A DNA stretch of 64,000 bases from Paractinoplanes brasiliensis (GTDB taxonomy: Bacteria; Actinomycetota; Actinomycetes; Mycobacteriales; Micromonosporaceae): assembly GCF_004362215.1 (NCBI RefSeq), contig NZ_SNWR01000001.1, positions 3,102,001 through 3,166,000 of the forward strand, given 5' to 3'. The position numbers and the translations under genes are program-made. How positions within the stretch are numbered: position 1 is the first letter of the stretch; each line of letters opens with the position of its first letter. Below, in pieces: positions 1-8,176 of the stretch. The notes under the pieces are model-generated. The model made no database searches. It saw only the letters and a list, made by a program, of their open reading frames with translations, and was not told the DNA's origin.

Positions 1-2
1 TC

Positions 3-200
3 GGCGGGACGCTGCTCACCGGCGGGGCGGGCACGATCGCCGGCACCATCGCCGGGGTGCTGCTGCTCGGCGTGATCCAAAACCTGATCAACCAGGTCGG
101 CAACCTCAACAGCAACTGGCAGCAGGTGATCAGCGGCGCTTTCCTCGCCCTGGTCGTGGTGGCACAGACCTATCTCGTACGGCTTCGCAGAGTGACCTAA
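3..200 (+). CDS. Sugar ABC transporter permease, C-terminal end (partial)
   Basis: Open from the window edge to a TAA stop, 65 codons. The peptide is a run of hydrophobic helices with a Gly-rich stretch (GGAGTIAGTIAGVLLLGVIQ) and the sequence NQVGNLNSNWQQVISG, which fits the last membrane segments of RbsC-family permeases for ribose or other monosaccharides. Substrate cannot be told from this piece. The stop overlaps the stop of the convergent anti-sigma gene by three bases, leaving no room for a terminator between them. The rest of the transporter lies before the window. Confidence 0.75.
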   Translation, partial: GGTLLTGGAGTIAGTIAGVLLLGVIQNLINQVGNLNSNWQQVISGAFLALVVVAQTYLVRLRRVT

Positions 201-904
201 TTCAAATCGGCCGTGCCCAGCACCTGACCGTCGTGATCCTGGACCTCGATCCGGCTGACGTTGCGCAGCTGGATCGAGCTCGCCCCGATCACCTTGGCGT
301 TGCCGCTCGGCGTGGGCCCCCACACCATTGCCTGCTCGACCTGCCCGGACGAGGCCCGCACCTGGCAGTGGAAGGGGCCCTGGCCGCGCAGCTTCGTCAC
401 GTCGAGCGCCACCGAGACACCCCACGTCTTCGGCGTGAGCACGGCCTGACCCGCCATGCCGCTGCCCTGGGCCGGCAGGAACCGCGCGGTCACCAGCTCG
501 GGGCTCGGCAACACCTGCGGCGGCCTGCCTTCCCGGTTGCCGCGCAGCACCCCGAACCCGATCCCCACCGCCACCAGCACCACGGCCGCTGCGGCGAGCC
601 AGCGGACGCCGGCCATGCGGCTCTGCCGGGACCGCTCGGCCCGCATCAGGCGCAGCAGGCCGTCGATGTTCTCCTGGCTCGGGCGGGCCGACATGCTGAC
701 CGGCGCCGCCGTCGACGGCTCCTCCCGGTGCGCCTCGGGAAGCCGGCGCAGCAGCTCGGGCACGGCGGCCAGCCGGTCGAGCTCGTCCCGGCAGCGATCG
801 CAATCGTGCAGGTGGGCGTCGAGCCGCTCGGTGTCCGCCTCGTCAAGGCCGCCGAGCAGATAACCCCCGAGCAACCGGTGCAGGTCGTCGTGGTCGGTGC
901 TCAC
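197..904 (-). CDS. Anti-sigma factor with zinc-finger (ZAS/zf-HC2) domain
   Basis: A 235-residue protein in three parts. An N-terminal helical domain carries the ZAS signature H31-x3-C35-x2-C38. One membrane helix lies around residues 102-121 and an extracytoplasmic domain of about 110 residues follows, as in RskA-type anti-sigma factors. It should hold the ECF sigma factor encoded just upstream at the membrane and release it on an envelope signal. The two genes overlap by four bases (ATGA-type junction), so they are translationally coupled. The signal sensed is unknown. Confidence 0.88.
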   Translation of the reverse strand: MSTDHDDLHRLLGGYLLGGLDEADTERLDAHLHDCDRCRDELDRLAAVPELLRRLPEAHREEPSTAAPVSMSARPSQENIDGLLRLMRAERSRQSRMAGVRWLAAAAVVLVAVGIGFGVLRGNREGRPPQVLPSPELVTARFLPAQGSGMAGQAVLTPKTWGVSVALDVTKLRGQGPFHCQVRASSGQVEQAMVWGPTPSGNAKVIGASSIQLRNVSRIEVQDHDGQVLGTADLN

Positions 905-1422
905 CGCAGCACCCCCATCTCCTCGAACACCGTGCGCAACGCCCGCACCGCGTAGTACGCCCGGGACTTGACCGTGCCCTCGGGCACCGAAAGCTCGCGG
1001 GCCGCGTCGGCCACGCTCTGGCCCTCGTAGTACATGGCCTTGACCACCGCCTGGTGGTCGGCCGACAGCCGCTCCAGCGCCTCGGCGACCAGCCAGCCCT
1101 CGACCATCTCGTCGACGTTGTCCGCCGACGGCATCGCGTTCACCGCGGCCTCGTCAGCCACCAGGTGCGGCCGGCGCTGCTCGGCCCGCCACGCGTTGGT
1201 GACCACGTTGCGAGCGATGGTCAGCAGGTAGGAGCGGGTGCGGCCGGGATCGGTGTCGAGGTGGTCGATGTGCTTCCAGGCGCGCAGCAGCGTCTCCTGC
1301 ACGAGATCCTCGGCCCGATGCCGATCATGGACGTAGCGCAGGACGAAGCTGAGCAGAACCGCATAGTGCTCCATGTAGAGCGCGGTCATCAGCTCCTCGT
1401 CGGGGCTCACCCGTCGCCTCAT
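901..1422 (-). CDS. ECF-family RNA polymerase sigma factor
   Basis: A 173-residue group 4 sigma factor. Region 2 (about residues 10-80) contains the RAEDLVQETLLRAWKHI core-binding and -10-reading helix. Region 4 (about residues 110-165) contains the turn LSVPEGTVKSR typical of -35 recognition. The ATG start has GAAGG nine bases upstream. It is the first gene of a two-gene unit with the ZAS anti-sigma factor. No autoregulatory promoter could be picked out with confidence in the 130 bases upstream. The secreted neprosin-like gene next door is a possible target, but only by proximity. Confidence 0.92.
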   Translation of the reverse strand: MRRRVSPDEELMTALYMEHYAVLLSFVLRYVHDRHRAEDLVQETLLRAWKHIDHLDTDPGRTRSYLLTIARNVVTNAWRAEQRRPHLVADEAAVNAMPSADNVDEMVEGWLVAEALERLSADHQAVVKAMYYEGQSVADAARELSVPEGTVKSRAYYAVRALRTVFEEMGVLR

Positions 1423-1551
1423 CCGCGCCCGCCTTCTCGAACACCACTCGCCACCACGTTGTACACCGCGATGGTGAACTCGGTTCGACCCGGCACGCCG
1501 GACGTCCCCCGCGCCCGGCGGAACACTGGCGTGTCACGGGCACAATGAGGA

Positions 1552-1586
1552 CGATGCCCGGTCCCCCTCGCCGGGACCGGGCATCG
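1552..1586 (-). terminator. Hairpin terminator of the neprosin-like gene
   Basis: A perfect 14-bp inverted repeat (arms CGATGCCCGGTCCC and its complement) with a 7-base loop lies 23 bases beyond the stop of the neprosin-like gene. There is no clear U tract, as is common in high-GC actinobacteria. It also separates that gene from the sigma-factor promoter region. Confidence 0.7.
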
Positions 1587-1608
1587 CGTCATGGGCCGCG
1601 CCGGGCGG

Positions 1609-2715
1609 TCAGCAGTCCCCCGGACCCCCGTACCGGAACGACCGTGCTGTGACCGGCGCGACGGGATACGTCTTCTCGGCCGTGCTGTAGATGAACAAGT
1701 CGACCGGCGGGCCGTCGATGTACGAGACACTCGAGACACGGGCAGCGGTGTCCTTGGACGACGGCGTGCCGTTGCCCATGTCGGTGCAGGTCTTGTCCTT
1801 GTTCACGCCGGCGGCGACCTCACCGTAGACCTGGACGTAGCCGGAGCGGTTGAACTTCACGCCCTGCTTGTTCCAGATCTCCTCCGGGAAGTAGCCGATC
1901 CAGGCGGTGTCGTACGCGATCCACCAGCCCTTGTCGTAGTACTGGATGCCGAACTTCTTGGTGACGCCGTACGGCAGGGTCGCGCCGGGCTTGATCTCGC
2001 CGTCGGCCTGGATCCAGCCGCAGCCGTTGTAGCACTGCGCCACGTCGTTGACCCAGTGGAAGACGAACAGGTGCGGGTCGTCGTCGCCGTTGACCACGCG
2101 GTCGACCGTCCAGCCGACCTCGATGGTCTGCGAGCCGTCGGCCGACTGCAGCGCCAGCTCGGCCAGCGAGTGATAGTCGTCCCGATCGAGCTCCGGCCGG
2201 CCGATCGTGATGTTGGCGTAGACGCCCGCGGTGTCGGCACTCTGCGCGCCGGTGTTGTACATGAAGTTGACCGTTTTGTCCTCCGCCTTGAGGCCCGGCG
2301 GCTTCGGCGGCACGACATCGGTCACGGCCGTGCGCAGGATGCTGTTCCTGGTGGTGCGCCCCTTCGGGCCGTACTCCCCTTTCGGGACCAACGACTCGCC
2401 GGCCTCGGCCGGGGCGGCGGACAGACCCTGGGATCGCAGCTTGCTGCTGGTCGCGCCGGCCGCGCCTCGCTTGAGCTTCTTGGGACGATCACCCCAGGGC
2501 AGCAGCGGCGGGGGCTTGCGCGAAGCCGTGGCCAGCGGACCAGTCGCGTTGGCAGCGTCAGCGCCGGCCGCGTCGGAAGCCTCGGCCGGGGCACTGGCCT
2601 CCGGCACGCTCTCGATCTGGTCGGCACCCGCGTTGACCGTGGAGACGACGCCTATGGCGCCGACCACGGCGATCGCAAGGCCGGCGGCCATGAGACCGCG
2701 GCGTGACTTCAACAC
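1609..2715 (-). CDS. Secreted neprosin-domain protein (DUF239 peptidase-like)
   Basis: A protein of 368 residues if it starts at GTG 2715, preceded by GAGGACGGA; another GTG in frame lies at 2772. The chosen start gives a normal signal peptide (KSRRGLMAAGLAIAVVGAIG). A Pro/Ala-rich linker follows, then a C-terminal neprosin domain of about 230 residues. Its landmarks are VGWTVD, LFVFHWVND, CYNGCGW and YVQVYGEV. In plant neprosins two glutamates are catalytic; the Glu in YGEV is a candidate for one of them, by analogy only. A secreted prolyl endopeptidase-like activity is likely. It is a single gene with its own terminator. Confidence 0.72.
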   Translation of the reverse strand: MLKSRRGLMAAGLAIAVVGAIGVVSTVNAGADQIESVPEASAPAEASDAAGADAANATGPLATASRKPPPLLPWGDRPKKLKRGAAGATSSKLRSQGLSAAPAEAGESLVPKGEYGPKGRTTRNSILRTAVTDVVPPKPPGLKAEDKTVNFMYNTGAQSADTAGVYANITIGRPELDRDDYHSLAELALQSADGSQTIEVGWTVDRVVNGDDDPHLFVFHWVNDVAQCYNGCGWIQADGEIKPGATLPYGVTKKFGIQYYDKGWWIAYDTAWIGYFPEEIWNKQGVKFNRSGYVQVYGEVAAGVNKDKTCTDMGNGTPSSKDTAARVSSVSYIDGPPVDLFIYSTAEKTYPVAPVTARSFRYGGPGDC

Positions 2716-2772
2716 TTGTCCGTCCTCGTTGATCGGGGGTTCGGAGGGAGCGGGCGAGGTGGCCTCCGGCAC

Positions 2773-3690
2773 CGGTTCTCGGCGGCGACGTCACCATATA
2801 GCTTTCTCGATTCCACAGCGCCTGCTCAGTGCGATTTCCGCCTTAACGGCTGAGGTGCCGAGCCGATCTGGTGACCCATCGGCGAATTTCACTGACACAG
2901 CGTATCGGCATGACTCCGGAGGGCTTTGACGAAAGAGGCTAACCGCCGCGAGCTTCTTTCATCTCCACCATGGATCCCATACATGATCATGGCTCGGGAT
3001 ACCGCCGCGGCGACACGTGATCATGGCCCCGGCCCGCCGACGGGGGCCATGCGCACTGATCCACCCGACCACCGAGTGTGGACATTCCGGAAGGCGGCGA
3101 CAATTCCGATGCTCGTGCTACATTGCCGCCCTCTTGCGGTTGGTGACCATCGACCCGGCATCCACATGGCACCTGTCCAGATAAATCCGCAATTGAGAGC
3201 GGGGCATTTCACGTACCGCGGTGTTCACAGTTCCGGCATATCCACTATCCCGCACTTGATCAACGAATGGGCGACCGTCCCGCAACCATCATGATCAATC
3301 CGCTTCCGACGACAGCACACTCGCCGACTCGCCGACTCGCCGAGGAACATCATCCCGGCCCTGTATCCGCACCCCGGCACCGGCCATGCCACCCGCCATC
3401 CGGAAGAACCGGGCCAAGTCCACAGAACGGCGAACCGACGCCCGCGGGCCTCCCAAATGGCGGAAGACGTTTGACGATCACGCCGGCCACCGGCCAGCAT
3501 GTTGACCATGCAGCGGATGGGCATCCCTCTCATCGCCGACCTGGCGATTGATCTGGCGCGGTGCGCCAGCGCCTGCTGTCCCGGCTGACCTGCGTTTCCG
3601 CGCCTCCCAGCGACGCGCGTGACCCTGTTCGGCTGACTTCCCGCCACTGACGTGCGACGACCGGTATCCTGGACGGCATTGTGGCGGTAA
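2773..3690. other. Gene-poor stretch, about 0.9 kb
   Basis: No reading frame here has the codon pattern or composition of a real protein; the longest open frames are short, low in recognisable structure and lack a ribosome site. The octamer GATCATGG occurs twice (near 2985 and 3018) and the DNA is somewhat less GC-rich than the flanks. The start of the stretch should carry the neprosin promoter (TATATGG on the minus strand near 2795 is a weak candidate). Nothing else was recognised. Confidence 0.5.
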
Positions 3691-3691
3691 A

Positions 3692-3708
3692 CCTATAGGA
3701 CTGATAGG
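3692..3708. promoter_or_regulatory. Dyad operator candidate before cysteine dioxygenase
   Basis: CCTAT and ATAGG arms, perfect complements, flank a 7-base spacer. The element ends 26 bases before the GTG start of the cysteine dioxygenase gene, where a repressor of a cysteine or sulfur regulon could block transcription. The regulator is not known. Confidence 0.45.
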
Positions 3709-3734
3709 CAATGTATGTAAACGAAGGAACCCCC

Positions 3735-4208
3735 GTGACCGCCGTCGGCACTCGTCCCGACCACCTCGCCATCGCCGGCCGCTTCGCCGCCGCGCCCGAG
3801 ACGTGGCCCGTCGCGCCCCGGTACAACCCGGTCGACCGCTGGTATCACCGCCTGCACGTCGCCCACGACCACGAGGTGTGGCTGCTGACCTGGCTGCCCG
3901 GGCAGGGCACCGAGTGGCACGACCACGGCGGCTCGGCCGGCGCGTTCCACGTGTTCAGCGGCACGCTCACCGAGGACACGGTGGCTCTCGCCGACGGTCA
4001 CGCACCCCGCGTCAGCTCCCGCGAGCTGGGCGAGGGCGCCGGCCGGCGGTTCGGCTCGCATCACGTGCACCGCATGACCAACCGGTCGCCGCGCCCCGCG
4101 GTCAGCGTGCACGTGTACGGTCCCGCCCTCACCACCATGACCAAGTACCGCGTCGGCGCCGCGGGCCTCGAGGTGCTCGAGGTCGAACGGGCCGGTGCGC
4201 AGTGGTGA
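3735..4208 (+). CDS. Cysteine dioxygenase type I (cupin)
   Basis: A 157-residue cupin that should oxidise L-cysteine to cysteine sulfinate with a mononuclear iron. The three expected iron-binding histidines are visible: H62 and H64 in EWHDHGG and H112 in HHVHRM. GTG 3735 is preferred over ATG 3711 because GAAGGA sits six bases before it. The downstream rhodanese gene overlaps the stop by four bases, a pairing that fits sulfur handling after cysteine breakdown. A short dyad lies at the promoter. The family call is firm; the exact thiol substrate (cysteine or 3-mercaptopropionate) is inferred. Confidence 0.88.
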   Translation: MTAVGTRPDHLAIAGRFAAAPETWPVAPRYNPVDRWYHRLHVAHDHEVWLLTWLPGQGTEWHDHGGSAGAFHVFSGTLTEDTVALADGHAPRVSSRELGEGAGRRFGSHHVHRMTNRSPRPAVSVHVYGPALTTMTKYRVGAAGLEVLEVERAGAQW

Positions 4209-4612
4209 CCGTGGCCCCGCCCGGCTCCCTGGGCATCGCCGAGATCCTGGCCAACGCACGGTCCCGGCTGACCCGGGTCGGCCCGTTCGAGACGGCGGCC
4301 GCGATGGCACGCGGAGCCGTCCTGGTCGACATCCGCCCGGCGGCTCAGCGCGCCGAGTTCGGCGAGATCCCCGGTGCCGTGATCATCGAGCGCAACGTGC
4401 TGGAGTGGCGGCTCGACCCGCGCAGCGAAGCCCGCCTGCCGTTCGCGGGCAGCTACGCGCTCGAGGTGATCGTGACCTGCCAGGAGGGTTACACGAGCAG
4501 CCTGGCCGCGGCCGCCCTGCAGGACCTGGGCCTGGCCCGTGCCACCGACCTCGAGGGCGGTTTCGCCGCGTGGCGCGACGCCGGCCTCCCGACGATTCCG
4601 GGTGCGCCCTAG
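4205..4612 (+). CDS. Single-domain rhodanese-like sulfurtransferase
   Basis: A 135-residue rhodanese. The core starts at VLVDIRPAAQRAEFGEIPGA and the active-site loop is C92-QEGYTS, with the catalytic cysteine present. It should move sulfane sulfur between thiols, probably in series with the cysteine dioxygenase encoded immediately upstream. The GTG start overlaps the upstream stop (GTGA), so the two are coupled and lack a separate ribosome site. GTG 4202 is an equivalent start one codon earlier. Confidence 0.85.
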   Translation: MTVAPPGSLGIAEILANARSRLTRVGPFETAAAMARGAVLVDIRPAAQRAEFGEIPGAVIIERNVLEWRLDPRSEARLPFAGSYALEVIVTCQEGYTSSLAAAALQDLGLARATDLEGGFAAWRDAGLPTIPGAP

Positions 4613-4714
4613 GAACAGGCCGTGGACGGGTTGGACAGGTACGCGACACCCGCCTCGTGAGATCGACCGGCATCCGTTGTAGGTGATCGACCGTCCGATG
4701 TTGATACTGAGAGC

Positions 4715-6271
4715 ATGGACGGCGAGATCGCGCAGGATCCGCGGCTGCCGGTGCCGGTCACCGTGTTCGGGCCGCTGCATCTGCTGGCCCGTCGCGTGCA
4801 CCGCCTGGCCAACACCGGCCACGGGCACGAGGCGCTCGAGGCGGCCGACGCGTACCTCGCCATCGCCCATGCCGTCGGTGACGAGCGTTCCGTGGTGTTC
4901 CTGGTGCAGGGCCAGATGTACGCGAACCTCTACATGGGCCGCCTGCCCGAGGCGATCAGGCTCGGCGAACGGTTGCTGCGGCTGCACCGGGCGGCCGGGT
5001 CGGTGCTCGGCGAGGCCAAGGCGCTCTGCGACCTCGCCCAGATCGACGTCCTGCGTGGACGCTACTTCCTCGGCATGGGCCACCTGGCCCGCGCCGCCGT
5101 GCTGCTCGACCGGCCCTACACCGACGGCGAGCGGCGGATCTCGGCGCTGTGCTCGTTCGCCGAGGCGGCGTCGGCGGCCGAGATGTACGAGATCGCCGCG
5201 GCCACGTACGACCGGCTGACCGTGACCCATGCGAGTTTCGGTCTCGTGCACGCCGCGACCCTGTTGCACTGGGGTCTGCGGCTGGCGCACGTGGGCCGGT
5301 CCGACGAGGCCGGGGCCCGGCTGCGGCGCAGCGCCGAGATCACCAGACAGCAGGTGGAGCAGCGCCCCGACGACGTGGTCGCCGTCGCGATGCTGGCCCT
5401 GGCCCTGGCCAAGCTGGGTGACGTGGTCCCGGCCGAGAAACTGGCCCGCGAGGCCGTCATGCCGCTGCGCCAGGCCGAAAACTACCGGTACGCCCGGATG
5501 GCGCACGTCGCGCTCGGCATCAGCCTGCGCACGCAGGGGGCTCTGGCCGAGGCGCGACGGGAGTTCGTCGCCGCCCGCGAGCTGTGCGGGTTCGGCACGG
5601 GCCCCGACGAGAAACCGATCATCCGGTTCGAGCTGGCACTGACCGCGCTGGCCACCGACGACGGCCAGGCCGCGCGCGACATCTTCGACACGGTCGAGGG
5701 GCAGACCCGCGAGTTGTGGCGGCTGCGCGAACAGCGACTGGCCCTGCTGCGTCAGGCCCGGCAGCGTGAGGAGTCGGAAGCTGCCCGGGCCCGGGCCGAG
5801 CGCGAGGTCCTTCGCGACCCGCTGACCGGCCTGGACAACCGGCGCCGCTTCGACCTGCTGATGCGGCACATCGACCAGGGCCGGATGGCCATGCCGCTGG
5901 TGCTCCTGCTGGTCGACCTCGACCACTTCAAGGCGATCAACGACGCGTACTCGCACGCCACGGGCGACCGGGCGCTGTGCGAGGTGGCCCGGATCCTGCG
6001 CGCGCACTGCCGTCCCGACGACGTCCCGGTCCGGTACGCCGGCGACGAGTTCACCGTGTTCCTGCGGGGCGACCTGGCCGTGGGACGCGAGGTGGCCGAG
6101 CGCATCCGCGCCGCCGTGGCCCGCGCCGACATCCTTCCCGGCGTACGCCTGACCGTGAGCGTCGGCTTGGCCGAGCTCGGTGAGGGCATGTCGGGCGAGA
6201 CGCTGTTCCGCGAGGCCGACGACCGCCTCTACGCCGCCAAGTGGAGTGGCCGCAACACCATCGCGTCCTAG
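4715..6271 (+). CDS. TPR-repeat diguanylate cyclase (GGDEF)
   Basis: 518 residues. The first 350 or so are Ala/Leu-rich helical pairs resembling TPR repeats (for example GHEALEAADAYLAIAHAVGD), a probable protein-binding sensor, followed by a short coiled linker. The GGDEF domain begins at DPLTGLDNRRRF. Its signature is AGDEF, a form found in active enzymes, and RPDD five residues before it matches the RxxD inhibitory site for product feedback. It should make cyclic di-GMP from two GTP in the cytosol; no membrane segment is visible. GATACT six bases before ATG suggests a leaderless message. Confidence 0.9.
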   Translation: MDGEIAQDPRLPVPVTVFGPLHLLARRVHRLANTGHGHEALEAADAYLAIAHAVGDERSVVFLVQGQMYANLYMGRLPEAIRLGERLLRLHRAAGSVLGEAKALCDLAQIDVLRGRYFLGMGHLARAAVLLDRPYTDGERRISALCSFAEAASAAEMYEIAAATYDRLTVTHASFGLVHAATLLHWGLRLAHVGRSDEAGARLRRSAEITRQQVEQRPDDVVAVAMLALALAKLGDVVPAEKLAREAVMPLRQAENYRYARMAHVALGISLRTQGALAEARREFVAARELCGFGTGPDEKPIIRFELALTALATDDGQAARDIFDTVEGQTRELWRLREQRLALLRQARQREESEAARARAEREVLRDPLTGLDNRRRFDLLMRHIDQGRMAMPLVLLLVDLDHFKAINDAYSHATGDRALCEVARILRAHCRPDDVPVRYAGDEFTVFLRGDLAVGREVAERIRAAVARADILPGVRLTVSVGLAELGEGMSGETLFREADDRLYAAKWSGRNTIAS

Positions 6272-6816
6272 CCCGGCTTCACGATCTGCGAGCGGCCGCT
6301 GTAGAGACTGCGCGAGCCGTCGACCGCACGCGGCGTGTCCGGGGCGTCGAGCCACACCACGTACGGGGATCCGGACTTGAGACCGCGGATCGTTGTGCCG
6401 GCCGTACACTCGTCGCCGGTGGTGACCGTCTGCCACTGCGGCTCGGGTTGGGCGCCGCTGACCAGCTCCTGCGGCACAGCGGCCACCCGGTAGCGGTTGC
6501 CGAAACGGTTGGGCCACTGCACTGTCAGCGAGCCCCGGCCCACCGTCACGACCATCGGGATGAAGACCTTGCCGACGTCCTCGTTCCAGGCGACCGCGCA
6601 GGCCGAGCTCGTGGGCAGGTACGACACCGGCGGCAGTCCGGGACGCGGCGATCCGGAGTACCTCGGCGTCACGCTGGCCGTCGCCCGCCCGGGGGCGACC
6701 GTCACCCAGGCCGGGCCGCCGGCGTCGGCGGGGCTCTCGCTCGCGGACGGGTCGGAGCCGCCACCGCAGGCGCCCAGCAGCAACGGCAGCATCACGAGTG
6801 CCACTCGGAACCGCAT
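6268..6816 (-). CDS. Predicted lipoprotein of unknown function
   Basis: 182 residues with a lipoprotein signal: MRFRVALVMLPLLLGAC, lipobox LLGAC. A Ser/Asp/Pro-rich tether follows. The C-terminal part (about residues 75-180) resembles a fibronectin-III-like beta sandwich (LTVQWPNRFGNRYRVAAVP; LKSGSPYVVWLDAP), suggested only by its strand pattern. Two ATGs lie side by side after an AAGGGGGG ribosome site; the second is used here. Its stop overlaps the diguanylate cyclase stop within the palindrome CTAG. Function unknown. Confidence 0.75.
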   Translation of the reverse strand: MRFRVALVMLPLLLGACGGGSDPSASESPADAGGPAWVTVAPGRATASVTPRYSGSPRPGLPPVSYLPTSSACAVAWNEDVGKVFIPMVVTVGRGSLTVQWPNRFGNRYRVAAVPQELVSGAQPEPQWQTVTTGDECTAGTTIRGLKSGSPYVVWLDAPDTPRAVDGSRSLYSGRSQIVKPG

Positions 6817-6858
6817 CATCCCCCCTTTTCCCTCCGTTCGGCGCAAAGCACCGTGGGC

Positions 6859-6944
6859 TTAGGCGGGTACGGGCCCGGTGGTCCCCGGACGACCAGGCGC
6901 GGCGTGAACACCATCTCGCGGTGGGCGATCCCCGCCACCGTCTG
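6859..6944 (-). pseudogene. Vestigial LacI-family regulator C-terminus
   Basis: On the minus strand the codons read HREMVFTPRLVVRG, then after a one-base deletion TTGPVPA and a TAA stop. Together this is the usual ending of LacI/GalR sugar repressors (PTRLVVRGSTGP). Only about 28 codons survive and there is no start or DNA-binding domain. It lies between the lipoprotein and the Atu4866-like gene. Sequence resemblance is clear but short, so chance cannot be excluded. Confidence 0.45.
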
Positions 6945-6968
6945 ACCCGGCCGGGGCCGGCAGAGCGG

Positions 6969-7304
6969 TCAGGCGGCGCGACCCAGGCGGTGGCCGGCCA
7001 TCTCCAGAACGCCGCGGCCCACCCGTACGGGCGTGTGCAGGCCGGAGTCGTCGCACAGGTTCAGCGTGCCGCCGTCGAGGCGATAAGTGCCACGTGCCGG
7101 GCGCTTGCGACCGAGCACCTTTCCCGCGTACGTTCCGTCGGTCTTGATTTCCAGACGAACCGCGCCATCCGCGCTCGACCAGGCGCCGACCGGAGCTTCC
7201 GCCGGGGCTTCGTCGACCGGCGGCACGACGGCGCGGCCGGCCAGGGCGAGCGCCAGGAGCGCACCGGCGTCCAGAACGGTGGTGTCGACGTGCTCGTAAC
7301 GCAT
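6969..7304 (-). CDS. Small protein with Atu4866-like beta domain
   Basis: 111 residues. The C-terminal 70 (VGAWSSADGAVRLEIKTDG, then GTYRLDGGTLNLCDDSG and a closing VLEMAGHRL) follow the strand pattern of the small Atu4866 family named after an Agrobacterium protein, whose role is unknown. No signal peptide is evident, although residues 10-28 are hydrophobic. GGAG lies nine bases before the ATG. It lies just downstream of a TetR gene on the same strand and may be under its control. The family call is moderate. Confidence 0.6.
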   Translation of the reverse strand: MRYEHVDTTVLDAGALLALALAGRAVVPPVDEAPAEAPVGAWSSADGAVRLEIKTDGTYAGKVLGRKRPARGTYRLDGGTLNLCDDSGLHTPVRVGRGVLEMAGHRLGRAA

Positions 7305-7394
7305 GGCTGCTCCGGGGGCCGGGGATTCGAGGCCCCTACCTTCGGCCGGCGCGACGCCGCCTGCAGCCGACCGTCCGGTGCAGGTGGGTTGCTT

Positions 7395-7997
7395 TCAGCT
7401 GCCGGAGTGGCGCAGCGCCGCCGTGACCGCCGTCATCAGCTTCTCGAGGTATTCCGGGTCGGGCTTGGACCGGGAGACGGCCAGCCGCCAGTAGAGCGGG
7501 CCGAGGATCAGATCGACCGCGACGTCCGGATCGGTCCCTCGGGGCAGCTCGCCGCGGGCCACCGCCTGGCCGACCAGCTTTTCGCCGACCGCCTGCTGGT
7601 GGGTGCGCAGGGCCGTCTGGAGCGTCTCGGCGATCTGCGGGTTACGGGCGGCCTCGGCCATCAGGTCCGGAATGATCTGCGACGCGATCCGGTGTTGCAG
7701 CGCCCGGCTCACGATCATCATGATCAGCTGGAGGTCGCCGGCGAAGCTGCCGGTGTCGGGCAGCGGCACACTGCGTCCGGCCACGTCGGAGACGATCTCG
7801 AGCACCATCTCGAGTTTGTTGCTCCAGCGGCGGTAGATTGCTGTCTTGCCGACGCCGGCGCGGCGTGCCACGGCCTCGATGGAGAGCCGGCCGTAACCGA
7901 CCTCGGCCAGCTCGTGCATCACCGCGTCCCGGATCGCCACGGTGATGTCGGTTCGAAGCACCGCGGCTCCGGCGGGTGCGCGCTTTGCTGTTGCCAC
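7395..7997 (-). CDS. TetR-family transcriptional regulator
   Basis: 200 residues from GTG 7997. The N-terminal HTH reads ELAEVGYGRLSIEAVARRAGVGKTAIYRRWSNK. The C-terminal half is a long helical ligand domain of the TetR_C type seen in GTG-start actinobacterial regulators. Candidate targets are its own promoter and the neighbours on either side (Atu4866-like gene, exporter). A perfect -10 hexamer TATAGT ends six bases before the GTG, so the start is probably leaderless, which argues against the longer frame that opens at 8084. Confidence 0.85.
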   Translation of the reverse strand: MATAKRAPAGAAVLRTDITVAIRDAVMHELAEVGYGRLSIEAVARRAGVGKTAIYRRWSNKLEMVLEIVSDVAGRSVPLPDTGSFAGDLQLIMMIVSRALQHRIASQIIPDLMAEAARNPQIAETLQTALRTHQQAVGEKLVGQAVARGELPRGTDPDVAVDLILGPLYWRLAVSRSKPDPEYLEKLMTAVTAALRHSGS

Positions 7998-8003
7998 ACG
8001 GTC

Positions 8004-8009
8004 ACTATA
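8004..8009 (-). promoter_or_regulatory. -10 hexamer TATAGT of leaderless TetR gene
   Basis: TATAGT on the minus strand, six bases before GTG 7997. The spacing puts the transcript start at or next to the start codon. Confidence 0.5.
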
Positions 8010-8176
8010 CGCCAGGACGTTACGGTTGCGTTCCGCCCTTCGGTCGGATAACCTTCCCGGCACGTCGATACGAAGCCGTTCCATCGGCCGAGGCTTGACA
8101 TGCTGATGGAGTGTTCTCGCCTAAAGAACCAGGGCCCGGTACCCCTCACGGGCCGACGAGATCGGAGCACCACCCC

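Noticed and set aside
2926..3294. 122-codon plus-strand frame in the gap before cysteine dioxygenase
   Set aside because: No ribosome site and protein-unlike composition; nothing similar to known families.
8095..8127. TTGACA before the exporter operon as a full promoter
   Set aside because: The first TANNNT-like hexamer is 21 bases away, too far for a normal vegetative promoter; left as unassigned.
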